Shown: piece after piece, positions 7,497 to 9,646 of the stretch
Position numbering within the stretch: the first letter of the stretch is position 1
How the letters are laid out: each line of letters starts with the position of its first letter
NCBI GenBank assembly: GCA_021801305.1
Contig: JAJYYD010000012.1
Location: 1 to 9,646, forward strand
Reading direction: 5' to 3'
Source of the DNA: Thermoplasmata archaeon
GTDB taxonomy: Archaea; Thermoplasmatota; Thermoplasmata; Thermoplasmatales; Thermoplasmataceae
Length of the DNA stretch: 9,646 nt
Program-made: the position numbers and the translations under genes
Notes under the pieces: generated by a model
Database searches by the model: none
Told to the model about the DNA's origin: nothing
Seen by the model: only the letters and a program-made list of their open reading frames with translations

Positions 7497-8079
7497 AATT
7501 CTCAATTTTTTTCTTGTAAAGCCACTGGAGTTTGCCCAGTCCCATCTGTTTCATAGTGAAACCAATCCTGCTGTCCCTGACATTGGATGAATTCAGGTTC
7601 AGGTTTACTATCTTGACCCTGACCTTGTCTCCCGCTTTCAGATCCTTCTTTGTATCCTTGCCGATAAGTCTCTGGTTATCAAGATCTATATCGATCCTGT
7701 CATCCATGATCTGGCTCAGGTGAAGAAGTCCTTCAAATGGTCCGAATTTAATAAATGCTCCCAGCTTGGTTATGGAGGTTATGTAACCTTCAACTATTTC
7801 CTGCATTTCAGGATAAAAAGCAAGAGCCTTGTAAGCTACAGCCTGGTACACCCCGCCATCTCCATGGACGATTGCCCCATCTCCATGGCGCTTGACTTCG
7901 GTAATTGACACTACAAAGCATTTTCCTGCAGGCCTGTCGCTGTTGTTTTCATCAAAAACATCGATAAGTTTTCCTTCCAGCGATTCCCTGGCTACTTTTA
8001 CAATGGCATCATCATAGTCATCGCCAAGCATTTCCGGCGGAATTCTTGCTATATATTCCTCTTCAACAATTATGTACAT
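7495..8079 (-). CDS. rpo7: DNA-directed RNA polymerase subunit Rpo7 (E')
   Basis: The 194-residue protein is the archaeal counterpart of eukaryotic Rpb7. With Rpo4 it forms the polymerase stalk that helps open promoters and binds nascent RNA. The N-terminal tip domain starts MYIIVEEEYIARIPPEMLGD, as usual for the family. The signature GDGGVYQAVAYKALAFYPEM (73-92) leads into a C-terminal S1 RNA-binding domain, with GYITSITKLGAFIKFGPFEG at 98-117 followed by LLHLSQIMDD. Length is normal. The ATG shares its A with the stop of an upstream 30-codon ORF (TGATG), and AAAGGT lies about 8 nt ahead as a modest ribosome-binding site. The spt4 gene follows after 10 nt. Confidence 0.95.
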   Translation of the reverse strand: MYIIVEEEYIARIPPEMLGDDYDDAIVKVARESLEGKLIDVFDENNSDRPAGKCFVVSITEVKRHGDGAIVHGDGGVYQAVAYKALAFYPEMQEIVEGYITSITKLGAFIKFGPFEGLLHLSQIMDDRIDIDLDNQRLIGKDTKKDLKAGDKVRVKIVNLNLNSSNVRDSRIGFTMKQMGLGKLQWLYKKKIEN

Positions 8080-8171
8080 CAGAATCGACCTTTTAATTCC
8101 ACTTCCGCAATCAGTTTCTCCACACTCAAGCCATACTGTCTGAAAAATAGAGTATCACAATCGCGGTACAT
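8079..8171 (-). CDS. predicted 30-residue leader ORF upstream of rpo7
   Basis: An ATG at 8171 opens a 30-codon frame beginning MYRDCDTLFFRQ, passing through an amphipathic, probably helical SVEKLIAEVELKG, and ending in TGA. The stop shares its last base with the rpo7 start (TGATG). The ATG is 24 nt from the centre of a TATA-like TTAAAAATA, the spacing seen for other leaderless starts in this window, and an in-frame TAA lies upstream. These features suggest the operon mRNA begins at or near this ATG and that the peptide is translated and coupled to rpo7. I recognise no family. It could instead be an untranslated leader with a chance frame, or the remnant of a lost upstream gene. Confidence 0.5.
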   Translation of the reverse strand: MYRDCDTLFFRQYGLSVEKLIAEVELKGRF

Positions 8172-8190
8172 AGACGGGAAGTATATCGCA

Positions 8191-8199
8191 TATTTTTAA
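8191..8199 (-). promoter_or_regulatory. TATA box of the rpo7 operon
   Basis: On the minus strand TTAAAAATA is centred 24 nt before the ATG of the 30-codon ORF and 116 nt before the rpo7 ATG. A purine-containing stretch that could be a TFB recognition element precedes it. A second, weaker candidate, GATATA near 8182-8187, would start the mRNA around 8159 and skip the small ORF's ATG. Confidence 0.5.
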
Positions 8200-8241
8200 T
8201 TAAGCTTGTGCTTTTTGAATATTTACAATCTTATAGATACA

Positions 8242-8266
8242 TGAGGATTTATTGAATAATTCCTCA
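8242..8266. repeat. 25-nt hairpin between the zinc-finger gene and the rpo7 operon
   Basis: TGAGGA (8242-8247) pairs with TCCTCA (8261-8266). After one T-T mismatch, TTAT pairs with ATAA around a TGA loop, giving 10 bp in 25 nt. It lies 45 nt past the zinc-finger stop and about 45 nt upstream of the rpo7 operon TATA box. It could end the upstream transcript or bind a regulator of the operon. No T run follows immediately. Confidence 0.45.
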
Positions 8267-8310
8267 ACCCTGAATTATGAAACGGTCAGGTTCTGGAATA
8301 GGGAGGGTTT

Positions 8311-8562
8311 TTATTTGCCCTGTGCCTTTGTATCTCTTTCCCTGATTTTGTTGTCTGTTTTATTTCCTCTGTCCCTGAGCTTGTTGTCAGTTTTTCCTTC
8401 TCTTTTCCTGATCTTTTCGTCCATTTTGCTGTCTTTGTTCTTCTGCTTGTTATCAGTCTTGTTCCCTATTGCAACATGGTTTCTTTCAATATGGTCATCC
8501 AGCTCTCTCTTTGTTTCAAAAGACTGGTTGCAGTCCCTGCACTGGTATTTCATGGTTTCCAT
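8311..8562 (-). CDS. small C2H2 zinc-finger protein with charged KTDNK-repeat tail
   Basis: The 83-residue product has one classical C2H2 finger: Tyr6, Cys8-x2-Cys11, Phe15, Leu21, His24-x4-His29. Such fingers bind zinc and usually DNA or RNA. Residues 33-83 are a low-complexity, highly charged tail with three KTDNK copies (35-39, 57-61, 68-72), the last two in the longer pattern KTDNK(L/I)R(D/E)R. The tail is probably disordered. I start at the ATG at 8562: the upstream in-frame TTG at 8577 overlaps a strong Shine-Dalgarno sequence that is correctly spaced for this ATG. No function can be assigned; a small nucleic-acid-binding regulator is plausible. The gene upstream on the same strand encodes a protein with a similar tail. 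Confidence 0.78.
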   Translation of the reverse strand: METMKYQCRDCNQSFETKRELDDHIERNHVAIGNKTDNKQKNKDSKMDEKIRKREGKTDNKLRDRGNKTDNKIRERDTKAQGK

Positions 8563-8569
8563 TCTAATT

Positions 8570-8575
8570 ACCTCC
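8570..8575 (-). promoter_or_regulatory. Shine-Dalgarno site deciding the zinc-finger start
   Basis: GGAGGT, a near-perfect archaeal ribosome-binding site, lies 7 nt before the ATG at 8562. It makes the upstream TTG at 8577 an unlikely start. Confidence 0.75.
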
Positions 8576-8617
8576 AATGACTATCTGGTTCTCTTATAAA
8601 CATAAGATGAAGATCAA

Positions 8618-8627
8618 CTTTATAACC
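8618..8627 (-). promoter_or_regulatory. probable TATA box of the zinc-finger gene
   Basis: On the minus strand GGTTATAAAG would place the transcript start near 8597, giving a 35-nt leader that includes the Shine-Dalgarno site. A second box, TTTATAAG at 8593-8600, would start the RNA near 8571 and exclude that site, so it fits less well. Confidence 0.4.
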
Positions 8628-8694
8628 AGGAATAAGTATTTTAAATATTTTCCAAGAAACACCATTATTTTAAATGTTTTCAGCCATTTTCTTC

Positions 8695-8700
8695 AAAAAA
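8695..8700 (-). terminator. oligo-T tract after the 45-residue ORF
   Basis: Six T on the minus strand, 19 nt past the TGA stop of the small charged ORF, are compatible with archaeal oligo-T termination. They suggest the zinc-finger gene downstream is transcribed separately. Confidence 0.35.
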
Positions 8701-8719
8701 GGAAGGATTGCATCCCCCC

Positions 8720-8857
8720 TCATTTTTTGTTGTCCCGGTTTCTGTTCTTGTTGTCCTGCTTGTTGTCCCTGTCGCTTTCTTTATTTTCCTGTTTGTTGTC
8801 TTTCTCCCTGTTTTTCAGGTCAATATTCTCTTTTTTCTTGTATTTCTCTTCTTCCAT
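8720..8857 (-). CDS. predicted 45-residue charged protein of DNK repeats
   Basis: The frame starts at an ATG (8857), begins MEEEKYKKKENIDLKN, and continues with four DNK units (KDNKQENK, RDNKQDNK, RDNKK) to a TGA. Nearly all residues are Lys, Asp, Glu, Asn, Arg or Gln, so it should be soluble and disordered. GGTGA lies 4 nt before the ATG, and an ATATAA box sits at a suitable distance, so expression is plausible. The composition and DNK core resemble the tail of the zinc-finger protein encoded about 160 nt downstream, suggesting duplication of the tail or loss of a finger domain. No function is known to me. Low complexity makes chance harder to exclude. Confidence 0.5.
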   Translation of the reverse strand: MEEEKYKKKENIDLKNREKDNKQENKESDRDNKQDNKNRNRDNKK

Positions 8858-8907
8858 AAGTTCACCCTGAGACCAAATTATTTTTTCCCATATTGTCTTG
8901 ATGAATA

Positions 8908-8913
8908 TTATAT
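8908..8913 (-). promoter_or_regulatory. TATA-like box for the 45-residue ORF
   Basis: ATATAA on the minus strand predicts a start near 8885 and a leader of about 28 nt that would include the GGTGA ribosome-binding site at 8862-8866. Confidence 0.35.
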
Positions 8914-8971
8914 CTGAATTATTCCCATATTAGCCGATAAACGTGACATCATGAGATCGGAATTTGGTCCG

Positions 8972-8991
8972 GGCATTCATGCATGATGGCC
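8972..8991. repeat. 20-bp imperfect palindrome, possible operator
   Basis: GGC and GCC flank a perfect 10-bp core TCATGCATGA, with two mismatched pairs between core and ends. It is in the 233-nt divergent gap between the 45-residue ORF and the acyl-CoA dehydrogenase gene, about 110 nt before the latter's ATG. The size and symmetry suit a dimeric repressor, but the distance from either TATA box leaves its target uncertain. Confidence 0.35.
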
Positions 8992-9062
8992 TTAATTGGA
9001 TTATCCTGTGTGACGGAGAAGTCCAGAAGTTGATTTAGCCTGAATAAAGTCACTGGCAAAAC

Positions 9063-9068
9063 ATATAA
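9063..9068 (+). promoter_or_regulatory. TATA box of the acyl-CoA dehydrogenase gene
   Basis: ATATAA is centred 25.5 nt before the ATG at 9091 and is preceded by an A-rich CAAAAC. The spacing implies a leaderless transcript. Confidence 0.6.
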
Positions 9069-9090
9069 TGGGTCATTGCGATCATAATAT

Positions 9091-9646
9091 ATGCAGGATG
9101 CTGAAACATATAATTTATTCAGGGAAAGTATCAGGGAATTTGCAAAGCGTGAAGTTTCAAATATAGCCTCAAGAATGGACCGTGAAGATTATTTTCCCAT
9201 TGATGTTTTCAGGAAAATGGGGAAAGCCGGTTTCCTTGGGACCACCATTCCGGAAAAGTACGGAGGGTCAGGAATGGGATATGAGAGCCAGGCCATAATT
9301 GAGGAGGAACTGGGGTACTACTCCCCTTCACTTGCACTTTCATTCGGGGCACACAGCAATCTCTGCCTTGACAATCTTTACAGGAACGGTTCTGAGGCCA
9401 TAAGGAAGGAATACGTACCAAAACTGTCAAGCGGGGAATGGCTTGGGTCCCTATGCCTGACTGAACCATCTTCAGGCTCTGATGCCCTTGCCATGAAGAC
9501 CCATGCAGAGAAGAAGGGTGATCATTACGTTCTGAACGGTTCGAAGACCTTCATCACAAACGCCCCCTATGCAGATCTGTTTCTAGTTTATGCAAGAACC
9601 GGTGAAGACTATACCGCTTTTGTGGTGCTTTCGGACGATGACGGAT
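9091..9646 (+). CDS. acyl-CoA dehydrogenase, isovaleryl-CoA dehydrogenase-like (3' end beyond right edge)
   Basis: The first 185 codons are present. The sequence has the N-terminal helical domain of flavin acyl-CoA dehydrogenases, with GFLGTTIPEKYGGSGMGYES near residues 47-66. The beta-domain FAD/substrate signature CLTEPSSGSD is at 122-131 and NGSKTFITN at 149-157. The stretch ALSFGAHSNLCLDNLYRNGS resembles isovaleryl-CoA dehydrogenase in particular, which oxidises isovaleryl-CoA in leucine breakdown and passes electrons to ETF. The catalytic base lies outside the window, so substrate choice is provisional. The ATG at 9091 is at leaderless distance from a TATA box. An earlier ATG at 9068 is in another frame. 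It is the only plus-strand gene in the right half. Confidence 0.88.
   Translation, partial: MQDAETYNLFRESIREFAKREVSNIASRMDREDYFPIDVFRKMGKAGFLGTTIPEKYGGSGMGYESQAIIEEELGYYSPSLALSFGAHSNLCLDNLYRNGSEAIRKEYVPKLSSGEWLGSLCLTEPSSGSDALAMKTHAEKKGDHYVLNGSKTFITNAPYADLFLVYARTGEDYTAFVVLSDDDG

Noticed and set aside
8563..8577. TTG start at 8577 for the zinc-finger gene
   Set aside because: The TTG overlaps the GGAGGT ribosome-binding site, which is correctly spaced for the ATG at 8562.
8252..8599. Plus-strand frame of 115 codons rich in Leu/Ser
   Set aside because: It is the reverse complement of the charged tail of the zinc-finger protein, whose C2H2 motif and Shine-Dalgarno site decide the strand.
8708..8830. 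Periodic GTTGTC tracts suggesting a CRISPR or tandem DNA repeat
   Set aside because: The units are short, irregular and in codon phase on the minus strand, so they reflect DNK codons and not repeat-spacer structure.
8577..8870. Plus-strand frame encoding a Leu/Ser/Phe-rich, membrane-like protein
   Set aside because: Its hydrophobic part is the reverse complement of the Lys/Asn/Asp-rich small ORF at 8720-8857. The opposite strand has a good ribosome-binding site and a repeat pattern.

Overview
The window looks like a chromosomal segment from an archaeon of the Thermoplasmatota, probably Thermoplasmatales. The evidence is an archaea-specific Rpo7 / Spt4 / GTP-dependent dephospho-CoA kinase / S24e / S27ae gene cluster, archaeal TATA boxes about 24-26 nt before several start codons (leaderless transcription), and the archaeal families DUF763 and DUF2175. 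The genus cannot be fixed from the sequence alone.

Layout, left to right. Positions 1-4570 (minus) hold most of a very long Lhr-family DNA helicase whose C-terminus lies beyond the left edge. Positions 4671-5771 (minus) encode a DUF763 protein. A short A/T-rich gap with one palindromic TATA element separates it from a divergent DUF2175 zinc protein (5818-6120, plus). Positions 6121-6294 lie between convergent transcription units and contain a long dyad and a likely oligo-T terminator. Positions 8171-6295 (minus) form a tightly packed operon: a predicted 30-residue leader ORF, rpo7, spt4, dephospho-CoA kinase, rps24e and rps27ae, with overlapping or nearly touching reading frames. It couples RNA polymerase stalk and elongation factors, CoA synthesis and ribosomal proteins. 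Upstream lie two small minus-strand genes: a C2H2 zinc-finger protein with a charged KTDNK-repeat tail (8311-8562) and a 45-residue ORF made almost entirely of the same kind of DNK-rich sequence (8720-8857). The right edge holds the first 185 codons of an acyl-CoA dehydrogenase resembling isovaleryl-CoA dehydrogenase (9091 onward, plus), preceded by a TATA box and a 20-bp inverted repeat.

Most genes are housekeeping. The less expected items are the predicted leaderless 30-codon ORF joined to rpo7 by TGATG, the zinc-finger / DNK-repeat pair, the single TATA palindrome placed exactly midway between two divergent start codons, the Cys-to-His change in the Spt4 zinc site, and several unexplained intergenic dyads. 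I saw no tRNA, rRNA, CRISPR array, insertion sequence or phage gene.
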